Source of the DNA: JBBROS01 sp965213845
GTDB taxonomy: Bacteria; Pseudomonadota; Alphaproteobacteria; Acetobacterales; Acetobacteraceae
NCBI GenBank assembly: GCA_965213845.1
Contig: CBDCAI010000004.1
Coordinates: 1,178,001 to 1,242,000 of the forward strand
Direction: 5' to 3'
Length of the DNA: 64,000 bases
The position numbers and the translations under genes were made by a program. Below the pieces are notes generated by a model that saw only the letters and a program-made list of their open reading frames with translations, was not told the origin of the DNA and made no database searches. Positions within the stretch are counted from its first letter, which is position 1. The number at the start of each line of letters is the position of its first letter. This document shows, in pieces, positions 41,912-50,476 of the stretch.

Positions 41912-43498
41912 GTGCCGAGCCGCCGCACCCTCCTCGCCGCAGCCCTCGCCGTGCCAAGCCTTGCGACACCTCGGCTGGCCCGCGGGGCCGTGGCGAACAC
42001 GCTGCGCTTCGTGCCCAACACGGACCTGACGCTGGTGGACCCGGTCTGGACCGCCGCCTTCGTCACCCGCCTGCACGGGCTGATGGTGTTCGACACGCTC
42101 TATGGCCAGGACAATCGGTATCAGGCCCGCCCGCAGATGGTGGAGGGCCACACGACGGAGGAGGACGGCCGGCTCTGGCGGCTCACGCTCCGCCCCGGCC
42201 TGCGCTTCCACGACGGCACGCCCGTGCTGGCCCGCGACGCCGTCGCGTCCATCCGCAGGTGGGGCCGCATCGACGCGTTCGGCCAGACGCTGCTGGCCCG
42301 CACGGACGCTCTGTCGGCGCCCGACGACCGCACGATCCAGTTCCGGCTGAACGCGCCGTTTCCCCTGCTGCCCGACGCGCTGGGGAAAAGCACCGCCTTC
42401 CTGCCGGCCATCATGCCGGCCCGCCTGGCCGAGGCCGCGGGCAGCAAACCGCTGACCGAGGTCGTCGGCTCCGGCCCGTTCCGGTATGTCGCGGACGAGC
42501 GGGTGGACGGCGTGCGCACCGTCTATGCCCGCAACGACGCCTATGTGCCGCGGCAGGGCACGCCCGAGTTCACCGCGGGGCCGAAGATCGCCTACCTCGA
42601 CCGGGTCGAATGGCAGACCATCCCGGACGATTCCACCTCGGCGGCGGCGCTGCAGACCAACCAGGTGCACTGGCTCGAGCGGCCGCTGCTCGATTACCTG
42701 CCGATCCTGAAGAAGGACCCGGGCATCACCCTCGATATCGTCGATGCCACGGGCTACATGCCCATCATCCGCTTCAACCACCTGCATCCGCCGTTCGACA
42801 ACCCGGCCATCCGCCGCGCGCTGCTGGGCGCCGTCGACCAGGCCGACATCATGAGCGCGGTGGCCGGCGCCGACGCCTCGTTGTGGCAGGGCGGGGTCGG
42901 CGTGTTCTGCCCGGAATCGCCGATGGCCAACGATGCCGGGATGGCCGCGCTGGCTGGCAAGCCGGACTACGCCAAGGTCCGCAGCGCGCTGCAGGCCGCG
43001 GGCTACCAGGGCGAGAAGGTGCTGTTCCTCAGCAGCTCCAACAACCCGGCGGGCGACGCGGTCCGCTCCGTCGCGACCGACCAGTTCCAGCGGGCCGGGC
43101 TGAACATCGAGGTGTCGATGTCGGATTTCGGCACCTGGCTGCAACGCCGCAACAACCAGGACATCCCGGCCCATGGCGGCTGGAACCTGACCACCACCTT
43201 CCTGCCGGGGCAGGACCTGTGGGACCCGGCGGTCCACCTGGCCATCCGCGGCAACGGCCGGGCCGCCTGGTCCGGCTGGCCGACCAGCCCGCGCCTGGAG
43301 ACCCTGCGCGACGCCTGGTTCGCCGCCGCCGACCTGCCGGCCCGGCAGGCCATCTGCCGCGACATCCAGGACCAGGTCTGGACCGACGTCCCGTACATCC
43401 CCGGGGGGCGCTGGCGGCACCCGACCGCCTACCGCACCGGTCTGACCGGCGTGCTGCGCGGCATGCCGCTGTTCTACAACGTCAAGCTGCCCGCGTAG
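41912..43498 (+). CDS. ABC transporter substrate-binding protein, family 5
   Basis: 528 residues with a twin-arginine-style signal (MPSRRTLLAAALAVPSLATP, cleaved near ARGA) and the family 5 oligopeptide/solute binding fold: NTLRFVPNTDLTLVDPVWT, LWRLTLRPGLRFHDGTPV, HLHPPFDNPAIRRALLGAVDQ. It is a clear paralogue of the protein at 21034, with many shared segments (FRYVADER, LDRVEW.TIPD). The GTG at 41912 has GGGAG 7 bases upstream. No transporter membrane genes are near. The next gene, a second binding protein, follows after 12 bases. Confidence 0.88.
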   Translation: MPSRRTLLAAALAVPSLATPRLARGAVANTLRFVPNTDLTLVDPVWTAAFVTRLHGLMVFDTLYGQDNRYQARPQMVEGHTTEEDGRLWRLTLRPGLRFHDGTPVLARDAVASIRRWGRIDAFGQTLLARTDALSAPDDRTIQFRLNAPFPLLPDALGKSTAFLPAIMPARLAEAAGSKPLTEVVGSGPFRYVADERVDGVRTVYARNDAYVPRQGTPEFTAGPKIAYLDRVEWQTIPDDSTSAAALQTNQVHWLERPLLDYLPILKKDPGITLDIVDATGYMPIIRFNHLHPPFDNPAIRRALLGAVDQADIMSAVAGADASLWQGGVGVFCPESPMANDAGMAALAGKPDYAKVRSALQAAGYQGEKVLFLSSSNNPAGDAVRSVATDQFQRAGLNIEVSMSDFGTWLQRRNNQDIPAHGGWNLTTTFLPGQDLWDPAVHLAIRGNGRAAWSGWPTSPRLETLRDAWFAAADLPARQAICRDIQDQVWTDVPYIPGGRWRHPTAYRTGLTGVLRGMPLFYNVKLPA

Positions 43499-43510
43499 GA
43501 GGCTGCCACC

Positions 43511-45061
43511 ATGCGCGCCCTGGTCCTCGCCTTTCTCCTGCTGGCCGGCCCGGCGTTCGGCCAGACCCTTCGGATGGCCGTGCAGGCCCCCTTCGTGCTG
43601 GACCCGCACTACCTGTTCTTCGGCCCCAACATGGCTGCCGCCCGCCACATCTTCGACAGCCTGGTCGGCCGCGACGCCGAGGCGCGCTGGACGCCCTCCT
43701 TGGCCACCGCCTGGCGTCCGCTCGATCCGCTGACCTGGGAGTTCACCCTGCGCCAGGGCGTCACGTTCCACGACGGCACGCCCTTCACCGCCGCCGACGT
43801 GGTCGCGAGCTTCGACCGCATCCCCGCCATCCCGAACAACCCCAGCGCCTACACCCCCAACCTGCGCACCATCATCCGGACGGAGGTCGTGGACCCGCAC
43901 ACCATCCGGCTGCACACCGACCGCCCGAACCCGACGTTGCCGGGGCAGCTGACCAACATTTTCATCATCCCGGCCCACCTGGCCCCACAGCCGGCCGAGG
44001 GTGCGTCCACCCGCGTCGCGGTGGGCACCGGACCCTACCGGCTTGTGGCCTTCCGCTATGGCGAGTCGATGACCCTGGCCCGCAACGACGCCTATTGGGG
44101 CGAGCGGCCCGCCTTCCCCGATGTGCTGGTGCGCGTCGTCTCCAACGACGGCGCCCGCGAGGCCTCGCTGCTGGCCGGCGACACCGACCTGATCGAGAAC
44201 GTGCCGCCCGACGACGTGGCGCAGCTGCGGGCCAACCCCGGTATCCGGGTGTTCGCGCGCCCGGCCGACCGCGTCGTGTTCCTGCTGCCCAACACCGGGG
44301 CGGACACGCTGAAGCTGCTGACGGCGAACGACGGCACCCCGCTGCCGACCAACCCGCTGCGCGACCTGCGCGTGCGCCAGGCGATGTCGCTCGCCATCGA
44401 CCGGCCGGCGCTGGTGGCGCGCGTGCTGTCCGGCCAGGGGGTGCCCACAATGCAGCTGGTGCCGGAAGGCTTCCTGGGCTGGACAGCAGCCCTGCCGGTG
44501 CCGAAGCCCGACCCGGCCCAGGCGCGCCGCCTGCTGGCCGAGGCCGGCTACCCCGAGGGGTTCCGCATGACCCTGGCCTGCACCAACGACCGCTACGTGT
44601 ACGACGGCCGGATCTGCCAGGCGCTGGCCGCCATGTTCACCCGTGCGGGCATCGCCACCGCCGTCGAGGCGCAGCCGGGGTCGCTGTTCATGGCGCGCAC
44701 CCGCGTCGGCAAGAACGACGTGCCGGTCATCCTGTACGCGATCTCGCTCAGCTCGCTGCGGGACGTGGCGTATATCCTGGCGCTGGAGGCGCATACGACC
44801 GACGAGAAGGCCGGGTTCGGCGACGGCAACCGGGGCGCGTTCAGCGACACGGCGCTGGACCGGCTGATCGAGGCAGCCATCATCCGCGCCGACCCGGGCC
44901 GCGAGGCCGCGCTGCAGGAGGCGCAGGTCGAGACGGTCAAGCGCCTCGGCATGATCCCGCTGTATGACGAATACACCATCGCTGCCGCGCGGAAAGGGAT
45001 CGTCTACACGCCGCGGATTGACGAGCAGATGGTGGCGACCGGGGCCGCCCCGGGGCCCTGA
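43511..45061 (+). CDS. ABC transporter substrate-binding protein, family 5 (second of a pair)
   Basis: 516 residues, Sec signal MRALVLAFLLLAGPAFG with a typical cut before QTLRMAVQ, then family 5 features VLDPHYLFFGPNMAAARHIFD, VTFHDGTPFTAADVVASFDR, RVAVGTGPYRLVAF and LRVRQAMSLAIDRPALV. It is only distantly related to its neighbour at 41912 and is a different subtype (closer to the DppA pattern). AGGAGG sits 7 bases before ATG 43511. It is likely co-transcribed with the first. The two may bind different ligands; no membrane component is present. Confidence 0.88.
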   Translation: MRALVLAFLLLAGPAFGQTLRMAVQAPFVLDPHYLFFGPNMAAARHIFDSLVGRDAEARWTPSLATAWRPLDPLTWEFTLRQGVTFHDGTPFTAADVVASFDRIPAIPNNPSAYTPNLRTIIRTEVVDPHTIRLHTDRPNPTLPGQLTNIFIIPAHLAPQPAEGASTRVAVGTGPYRLVAFRYGESMTLARNDAYWGERPAFPDVLVRVVSNDGAREASLLAGDTDLIENVPPDDVAQLRANPGIRVFARPADRVVFLLPNTGADTLKLLTANDGTPLPTNPLRDLRVRQAMSLAIDRPALVARVLSGQGVPTMQLVPEGFLGWTAALPVPKPDPAQARRLLAEAGYPEGFRMTLACTNDRYVYDGRICQALAAMFTRAGIATAVEAQPGSLFMARTRVGKNDVPVILYAISLSSLRDVAYILALEAHTTDEKAGFGDGNRGAFSDTALDRLIEAAIIRADPGREAALQEAQVETVKRLGMIPLYDEYTIAAARKGIVYTPRIDEQMVATGAAPGP

Positions 45062-45144
45062 CTGTCACGCCACCCGGGTACGGCGCCGGAACTATCACCG
45101 CCACTGCGCGCTGTTTCGTGAACACAGGATCGGGACAAACGACG

Positions 45145-45561
45145 ATGAGCATCTTCGGCAGCATCATGGACAAGATCTTCCACCATCCGAGCGCCACGCC
45201 GGCCGCAACCTCGGTCGCCGCCACCCCGGCCAGCACCGCCAGCCCCACGCCCGAGCCCGGCGCATTCGACGAGGCCGCGGCACCCGCCGCCGGCGCGACG
45301 CCCAGCGTCGACGTGGGCGCGGTGCTCAGCCAGATGGCCTCCACCAAGGGCGGCGGCGGCAACTACCAAACATCGATCGTCGACCTGCTCAAGCTGCTCG
45401 ACCTCGATTCGAGCCTCGATGCCCGCAAGACGCTCGGGCAGGAACTGGGCGTCCATGCCGGCGCCGACGGGACCGCAGAGCAGAACATCGCACTCCATAA
45501 GGCCGTCATGCAGAAGCTCGCCGACAACGGTGGCCAGGTCCCGGCCTCGATGAAGGGGTGA
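45145..45561 (+). CDS. DUF3597 family protein
   Basis: 138 residues: a MSIFGSIMDKIFHH N-terminus, an Ala/Pro/Thr-rich linker (residues 15-55), and a conserved C-terminal helical domain (VLSQMASTKGGGGNYQTSI, LLKLLDLDSSLDARKTLG, ELGVHAGADGTAEQNIALHKAV), typical of DUF3597, a family of unknown function seen in many Proteobacteria. I choose ATG 45145 as the family begins MSIFG; an upstream GTG adds nine residues. It ends 12 bases before a GC-rich hairpin. Confidence 0.85.
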   Translation: MSIFGSIMDKIFHHPSATPAATSVAATPASTASPTPEPGAFDEAAAPAAGATPSVDVGAVLSQMASTKGGGGNYQTSIVDLLKLLDLDSSLDARKTLGQELGVHAGADGTAEQNIALHKAVMQKLADNGGQVPASMKG

Positions 45562-45568
45562 TGCGCTT

Positions 45569-45606
45569 CCGAGGGAGGGGTTGCTGCCAGGTATCCCCTC
45601 CCTTGG
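45569..45606 (+). terminator. GC-rich hairpin after the DUF3597 gene
   Basis: A 12-base-pair stem CCGAGGGAGGGG (45569-45580) pairs with CCCCTCCCTTGG (45595-45606), with one G-U pair and a 14-base loop. It lacks a T-tract, so it may be a barrier to decay or a Rho-assisted stop rather than an intrinsic terminator. Confidence 0.5.
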
Positions 45607-45624
45607 ACAGGCAACCCGAGAGAC

Positions 45625-45653
45625 TTGCAATGATAAGGATATCCTTATATACC
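45625..45653 (+). promoter_or_regulatory. ahcY promoter with 16-bp palindromic operator
   Basis: TTGCAA (45625-45630) and TATACC (45648-45653) form a -35/-10 pair with 17-base spacing. Between them lies the perfect palindrome ATAAGGATATCCTTAT (45633-45648), whose end touches the -10. This placement is classical for a repressor. Its shape and target gene fit the SAH-responsive ArsR-type regulators (SahR family) known to control S-adenosylhomocysteine recycling in Proteobacteria; the family link is inference from memory of their palindromic sites. Confidence 0.65.
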
Positions 45654-45709
45654 GCCGCGCATCCCGTCAGGGGCCGACACGTGCCCCATTATCCAGGAGC
45701 CCGAGCGGC

Positions 45710-47020
45710 ATGCCCGACACCAATGTGAAGCCGGAAGACTACAAGGTCCGCGACATCTCCCTCGCCCCCTGGGGCCGCAAGGAGATTTCGATGGCCGAGG
45801 ACGAGATGCCCGGCCTGATGGCGTTGCGCGCCGAGTATGGCGCATCCAAGCCCCTGGCCGACGCCCGCATCGTCGGCAGCCTGCACATGACCATCCAGAC
45901 CGCCGTGCTGATCGAGACGCTGACCGCGCTCGGCGCCTCCGTCCGCTGGTCGTCGTGCAACATCTTCTCGACCCAGGACCATGCCGCCGCGGCCGTCGCC
46001 GCCAACGGCACCCCGGTCTTCGCCTGGAAGGGCATGTCGGAAGACGAGTTCTGGTGGGCGATCGAGGCGACGATCACCGGCCCGGACGGCTGGACGCCCA
46101 ACATGATCCTCGATGACGGCGGCGACCTCACCAAGCTGATCCACGAGAAGCACCCGCAGCTGCTGGCCGGGATCAAGGGCATCAGCGAGGAGACGACCAC
46201 CGGCGTCCACCGCCTGTGGGAGATGGAGAAGGCCGGCACGCTGCTGGTCCCCGCCATCAACGTGAACGACAGCGTCACGAAGTCGAAGTTCGACAACCTG
46301 TATGGCTGCAAGGAAAGCCTGGTCGACGCGGTCCGCCGTGGCACCGACGTCATGCTGGCCGGCAAGGTCGCCGTGGTCGCCGGGTACGGCGACGTGGGCA
46401 AGGGCAGCGCCGCCAGCCTGAAGAACGGCGGCTGCCGCGTGCTGGTCACCGAGGTCGACCCGATCTGCGCGCTGCAGGCGGCCATGGAGGGCTTCGAGGT
46501 CGTGACGATGGAAGACGCCGCCCCGCGTGGCGACATCTTCGTCACCGCGACCGGCAACATCGACGTCATCAACATCGAGCACATGCGCGCCATGAAGCAC
46601 CGCGCGATCGTGTGCAACATCGGCCATTTCGACAGCGAGATCCAGATCGGCGCGCTGCGGAACTACACTTGGGACAACATCAAGCCGCAGGTGGACGAGG
46701 TCGTGTTCCCCGACGGCAAGCGCCTGATCGTGCTGTCCGAAGGCCGCCTGGTCAACCTCGGCAACGCCACGGGGCACCCCAGCTTCGTGATGTCCGCCAG
46801 CTTCACCAACCAGGTCCTGGCGCAGATCGAGCTGTGGACGGCGCCCGCCGGCAAGTACGAGCGCAAGGTCTACGTGCTGCCGAAGCACCTGGACGAGAAG
46901 GTCGCGGCGCTGCACCTCGACAAGGTCGGCGCCAAGCTGACCAAGTTGGCTCCGGAGCAGGCCGAGTATATCGGCGTCGGCGTCTCCGGCCCCTTCAAGC
47001 ACGACGCCTACCGCTACTGA
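45710..47020 (+). CDS. ahcY: adenosylhomocysteinase
   Basis: 436 residues with all marks of S-adenosylhomocysteine hydrolase: YKVRDISLAPWGRKEISMAE, RIVGSLHMTIQTAVLIETL, STQDHAAAAVA, NVNDSVTKSKFDN with the NAD-linked lysine, VAGYGDVGKGSAASLK for NAD, and the C-terminal DAYRY. It splits SAH into adenosine and homocysteine in the methyl cycle. ATG 45710 follows AGGAG by 10 bases. It is a single gene with its own palindromic operator upstream and a strong UUCG hairpin behind it. Confidence 0.97.
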   Translation: MPDTNVKPEDYKVRDISLAPWGRKEISMAEDEMPGLMALRAEYGASKPLADARIVGSLHMTIQTAVLIETLTALGASVRWSSCNIFSTQDHAAAAVAANGTPVFAWKGMSEDEFWWAIEATITGPDGWTPNMILDDGGDLTKLIHEKHPQLLAGIKGISEETTTGVHRLWEMEKAGTLLVPAINVNDSVTKSKFDNLYGCKESLVDAVRRGTDVMLAGKVAVVAGYGDVGKGSAASLKNGGCRVLVTEVDPICALQAAMEGFEVVTMEDAAPRGDIFVTATGNIDVINIEHMRAMKHRAIVCNIGHFDSEIQIGALRNYTWDNIKPQVDEVVFPDGKRLIVLSEGRLVNLGNATGHPSFVMSASFTNQVLAQIELWTAPAGKYERKVYVLPKHLDEKVAALHLDKVGAKLTKLAPEQAEYIGVGVSGPFKHDAYRY

Positions 47021-47026
47021 GATCGG

Positions 47027-47054
47027 GGGGTGGGCAGCTTCGGCTGTCCACCCC
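47027..47054. terminator. bidirectional hairpin between ahcY and the beta-helix gene
   Basis: GGGGTGGGCAGC pairs over 12 positions (one G-U) with GCTGTCCACCCC around a TTCG tetraloop, just after the ahcY stop and before the convergent stop at 47089. TTCG loops are exceptionally stable in RNA. No T-tract follows on either side. Confidence 0.7.
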
Positions 47055-47088
47055 GACGACCTCGCGCTGCCGGCACCCTGGTGGCCCG

Positions 47089-50000
47089 TTACACGCCTGG
47101 ATTATAGATCAACAGATACGGCTGCCCGCCCGCCGTGCCCGACGTGACCTGCAGGTGCTGCGCCTGCGCCACGCTCATGCCCGCGAAGGTGAACGAGGCG
47201 GCGGACCCCTGCCCGCTGACGTCGCCGCGCAACGTCGCACCCTGGTAGCCGGCGGCCCCGCTGATGGCCGGGTCCCAGCGGTAGCTCGATGTGCCCGGCA
47301 CGAAGCCCCACAGCGTCGCCATGTCGCCTGCATGAAAGCCGACCACCGTGCTCCAGACCGAGGCGTTGCTTCGCGCATCGACGAAGAACGTGTCGTTGCC
47401 CGACCCGCCCACCAGGAAGTTCGACCCGGCCCCGCCATCCAGCACGTTCTGCCCGGACGTCACCGTGAGCGCGTCGTCGCCGCTGCCGCTTTTCAGGAAC
47501 ACGTTCGGCGTCGCGGTCGCCATGGCGACGTTGTCCGGGCCGGACCAGATGTATTCCGCCTGGAGGTAGTCGGGGCCACCCGCATCCGGCGCGCGCAGGC
47601 TGGCATGCCCGCTCGTTCCCGTCGTGACGTCCGTCCAGTCCGCGACGGGCCCGGCGGGGGTGGGGGGGGCGGGGTCAGCGGGGGCGGGGGCGGGGGCGGA
47701 AACGGTGCTCGCCGGGGCGGTGCTTGCGGAAACGAGTGTCGCCGGGACCGTCGTGGATGTACTCCCCTCGACGGGCGTCGCGATGACGGGGATCCGCGTG
47801 GTGACCACACCGGTGGTCGACAGCGTCACGCTGTAGACGTCGGTCGCCGCGATGGTGCGGGCCGGGGCGACGCTGGCGCCGTCGAGCTGAACGCCCTGCA
47901 CGATGGCGTCGTACGCGCCGCCATCCGTGCTGATGTAAGGGTTGAGCAGGCTGATCGCCAGCGAGTGCGGCCCGGCGCCCCAGCTCCCGCTGAAGTCGAA
48001 CACCTGCCCGGCGCCGCCGGCCGCTGCCGTGATCATGCCGCCGCCGAGGGGCGTGCCATCGAGGCTGACCAGGAACTCCGCGTTCACATCGCCCGCATCC
48101 TCGGCCAGCGTGAGCGCCAGCGTGTCGGCGCCGGCCGCGGCCGGGAACAGCGGCGGGGTGGCAGCGGCCGACAGCGGCGACGACGTGTCGACGATGATCC
48201 CGGCGGGCACGCCAGGAGCCGTGCTGGGGATCGCGACATTGCCGGTGCCGGTGGCGTTGATGAGCTGCGCGCTGCCGGGCACACCGCCGACGAAGGTGTC
48301 GGCTGTGGCGGTGACGGGGACGGTCCCGGTGCTCGTCTCGGCCGCGATGAAGTAGGTGTAGGGATGGCCTGCGTTCACGTATTGGGTGACGAGGGTCGAT
48401 CGGGTGATCTGCACGTTGCTGTTCAGGTAGGGCGTGACCTCGCCGCCGACATGCACCAGCACGCCATTCTCCGTGTTGGCGCCCTTCACCAGCGAGTCGT
48501 TGTTCAGGACGGCATTGCCGCCTGCTCCGAGGTCGACGAGGAAGCTTGACGCGTATCCTGCGCCGTCGTTGATTCGGGTGTTCTCGATGTCGGTGTTGAA
48601 GGCGCGGTCGTAGACCTCGTGGCCCGACGTTGCGCCGTGGACGTAGTCGCCGACCATGGTGAGGCTGTTGATGGCGCCGACCTGGAGGTTGTTGGTGCCG
48701 CGGTAGACGTTGCCGTTGGAGCCGATGTCGGAGTTGTAGATCGACAGGTTGGTCAGCGGGTTGTCGTTGGCGCGCAGGCCGACCTCGTTGTTGTCGAAGC
48801 GGCTGTTGACGATGGTGGCGTTTCCGGCGTTGATCGCGACGCCCGGGGCATAGCCGTTGTCGCTGGCGGTGCCGGTGAACTCCATGTTCATGATGGTGAC
48901 GTCGGTGTTGACGACCAGGATGCCGCTGGCGTGGTAGATGTCGTTCTGCTGGACCATGCGGGCGATGCCGCCGACGCCCTCGATGATGACCTTGTGGTTG
49001 ACCACGCCGAAATCGTTGACGTAGGTGCCGGCCGCCAGCTGGATCGTGTCGCCGTCCTGGGAGGCGGCGAGCGCGCTCTGCAGGCTGGAGAACGCGGCCC
49101 CGGTGCCGAAGCCGCCGACGGTGAGCACGTGCCCGCTGGCGACGACGGCGCCCGCGGTGCCGAAGCTGGTCAGCTTGGTGCCGAGCGAGAGGTCGGTCGT
49201 GGGCGGGGGCGCGGGCGTGGTGGTGATGGGGGTGGTGGTGGTGACGCCGCCGGTGGTGGTGGTGGTGAGGGTGGCGGGCACGAGGGTGGCCAGGTTGAGC
49301 GCGGGCTCGGTGGCGAGCGTGGTGTTGCCGCTCTGGACGACGGGTCCGTTGGCGATCTGCGTGGCGGAGAAGCCCCAGAGCGCGTTGTTGGTCAGCGCCA
49401 CGGGGATGGTGGTCTGGTTGAGCAGCAGGGTGGCGGCCGGGTTGTCGCTGATGAGGGTGTTGCCGCTGACGGTCAGCGCCGAGCCGGCATAGGGGGCGCC
49501 CTCGCCGCCGTAGTGGATGGTGAAGTTGTTCTGGGTGTTGGGGCCCTTCTCGATCGTGTTGCCGGTGACGGTGGCCAGGCCGCCGTCGGGCAGGTCGATG
49601 CTGTAGCTGCCGTCGCCGGCCAGGTCCTGGATGCGGTTGCCGGTGATGGTGGTGGAGAGGGCGCGGCTCTTGATCTCGTGGCCGGCGACGCTGTCGTGGA
49701 AGTAGCTGTTCTGGACGGTGAGGGATGCGACGGCGTTGATGTAGATGTTGTGGGTGTAGCCGTCGCCGGCGCCGTTATGGCTGAACTCGGAGTTCTGGAT
49801 GAGGATGGTGCCGTTGGGGTCGGCGTTGGCGAGGATGCCGTTCTGGTTGTTCCAGAAGACGCTGTTGCGCACGACCATCTTGCCGCTGTCGTAGCGGATG
49901 CCGGCGCCGTTGCCGTCGCCGACGCCGACGCCGGTGAAGCCGAAGCCGTCGATGGTGACGTCGTTGTCGACGACGACCGCGCCCTTGCCGTTGGACGGCG

Positions 50001-50184
50001 AGACGGTGGCGGCGATGATCGCCAGCCCGCCAACGGATTGCAGCGTGATCTTGGTCTGCACGTCGAAGAAGTCGTTGGTGTAGGTCCCCGCCTGCACCAG
50101 GACCGTGTCCCCGTCCTTCGTCGCAGCCACAGCCGCCGCAATCGTCGTGTACTGCTGCCCCGTCCCTACCGTCAGCGTGGTCAT
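47089..50184 (-). CDS. secreted parallel beta-helix protein with CBM-like and RTX regions
   Basis: 1031 residues without a Sec signal. Residues 1-300: a right-handed beta-helix (YTTIAAAVAATKDGDTVLV, VVVDNDVTIDGFGFTG, repeats of NSxFxxN type). A Thr-rich linker (about 310-335) leads to a second, similar helix (about 340-640; FSSLQSALAASQDGDTIQL, NTDVTIMNMEFTG). Residues about 690-790 resemble a Ca-dependent carbohydrate-binding module (LTLAEDAGDVNAEFLVSLDG). A Pro/Ala linker precedes the RTX-type Ca-binding turns GGAGSNFLVGGSGNDTFFVDA and a C-terminal domain, as in type I secreted proteins. Role in matrix or polysaccharide processing is inference. Start ATG 50184 after GAGG. Confidence 0.85.
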   Translation of the reverse strand: MTTLTVGTGQQYTTIAAAVAATKDGDTVLVQAGTYTNDFFDVQTKITLQSVGGLAIIAATVSPSNGKGAVVVDNDVTIDGFGFTGVGVGDGNGAGIRYDSGKMVVRNSVFWNNQNGILANADPNGTILIQNSEFSHNGAGDGYTHNIYINAVASLTVQNSYFHDSVAGHEIKSRALSTTITGNRIQDLAGDGSYSIDLPDGGLATVTGNTIEKGPNTQNNFTIHYGGEGAPYAGSALTVSGNTLISDNPAATLLLNQTTIPVALTNNALWGFSATQIANGPVVQSGNTTLATEPALNLATLVPATLTTTTTGGVTTTTPITTTPAPPPTTDLSLGTKLTSFGTAGAVVASGHVLTVGGFGTGAAFSSLQSALAASQDGDTIQLAAGTYVNDFGVVNHKVIIEGVGGIARMVQQNDIYHASGILVVNTDVTIMNMEFTGTASDNGYAPGVAINAGNATIVNSRFDNNEVGLRANDNPLTNLSIYNSDIGSNGNVYRGTNNLQVGAINSLTMVGDYVHGATSGHEVYDRAFNTDIENTRINDGAGYASSFLVDLGAGGNAVLNNDSLVKGANTENGVLVHVGGEVTPYLNSNVQITRSTLVTQYVNAGHPYTYFIAAETSTGTVPVTATADTFVGGVPGSAQLINATGTGNVAIPSTAPGVPAGIIVDTSSPLSAAATPPLFPAAAGADTLALTLAEDAGDVNAEFLVSLDGTPLGGGMITAAAGGAGQVFDFSGSWGAGPHSLAISLLNPYISTDGGAYDAIVQGVQLDGASVAPARTIAATDVYSVTLSTTGVVTTRIPVIATPVEGSTSTTVPATLVSASTAPASTVSAPAPAPADPAPPTPAGPVADWTDVTTGTSGHASLRAPDAGGPDYLQAEYIWSGPDNVAMATATPNVFLKSGSGDDALTVTSGQNVLDGGAGSNFLVGGSGNDTFFVDARSNASVWSTVVGFHAGDMATLWGFVPGTSSYRWDPAISGAAGYQGATLRGDVSGQGSAASFTFAGMSVAQAQHLQVTSGTAGGQPYLLIYNPGV

Positions 50185-50308
50185 CCGTATCCCCTCACCA
50201 TCCCCGAGCGGGGCCAGCGAGGCATTATCACGGAACCGTTAGTTAATTACACACTAATGTGATGCGAATTCGTCGTGCCGACCGGTCGTCGCCATCACAC
50301 AGGAACCC
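50185..50308 (-). promoter_or_regulatory. AT-rich promoter region of the beta-helix gene
   Basis: The gap between the tRNA and the minus-strand start is notably AT-rich at 50225-50270. On the minus strand GATAAT (complement of about 50225-50230) is a good -10; no strong -35 is seen at 17 bases, so it may need an activator or a different sigma factor. The ribosome binding site is GAGGGG, 6 bases before the ATG. Confidence 0.35.
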
Positions 50309-50384
50309 TGGTGGAGCCGAGCGGGATCGAACCGCTGACCTCCTGAATGCCATTCAGGCGCTCTCCCAACTGAGCTACGGCCCC
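50309..50384 (-). tRNA. tRNA-Ala (GGC)
   Basis: 76 bases on the minus strand with a complete cloverleaf: acceptor GGGGCCG/CGGCTCC (one G-U), D-arm GCTC/GAGC, anticodon stem CCTGA/TCAGG around loop ATGGCAT (anticodon GGC), T-arm AGCGG-TTCGATC-CCGCT, discriminator A and encoded CCA. GGC reads the GCC/GCU alanine codons. Confidence 0.97.
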
Positions 50385-50413
50385 CCTGCCAGCGCTGGCG
50401 GTCGGGAGGCGTG

Positions 50414-50442
50414 CTGATAGCCCCGGCTTCGGGGTTCCGCAA
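50414..50442 (-). promoter_or_regulatory. candidate tRNA-Ala promoter
   Basis: On the minus strand TTGCGG (complement of 50437-50442) and CTATCA (complement of 50414-50419) are 17 bases apart and end 30 bases before the tRNA. A small CCCCG-AAGC-CGGGG hairpin lies between them. Both boxes are imperfect. Confidence 0.4.
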
Positions 50443-50476
50443 GGTGCTTTGTTGGGCGAAGCCTCGGTGGCGGGGT

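Noticed and set aside
45562..45709. An SAH or SAM riboswitch before ahcY
   Set aside because: The structured part (45569-45606) lies upstream of the likely promoter, so it would not be in the ahcY mRNA, and I could not fit it to known SAH/SAM aptamer cores.
48619..50262. A 547-codon plus-strand frame opposite the beta-helix gene
   Set aside because: Val/Ala/Gly/Asp-rich low-complexity product mirroring the repetitive minus-strand gene; no start signal or family.
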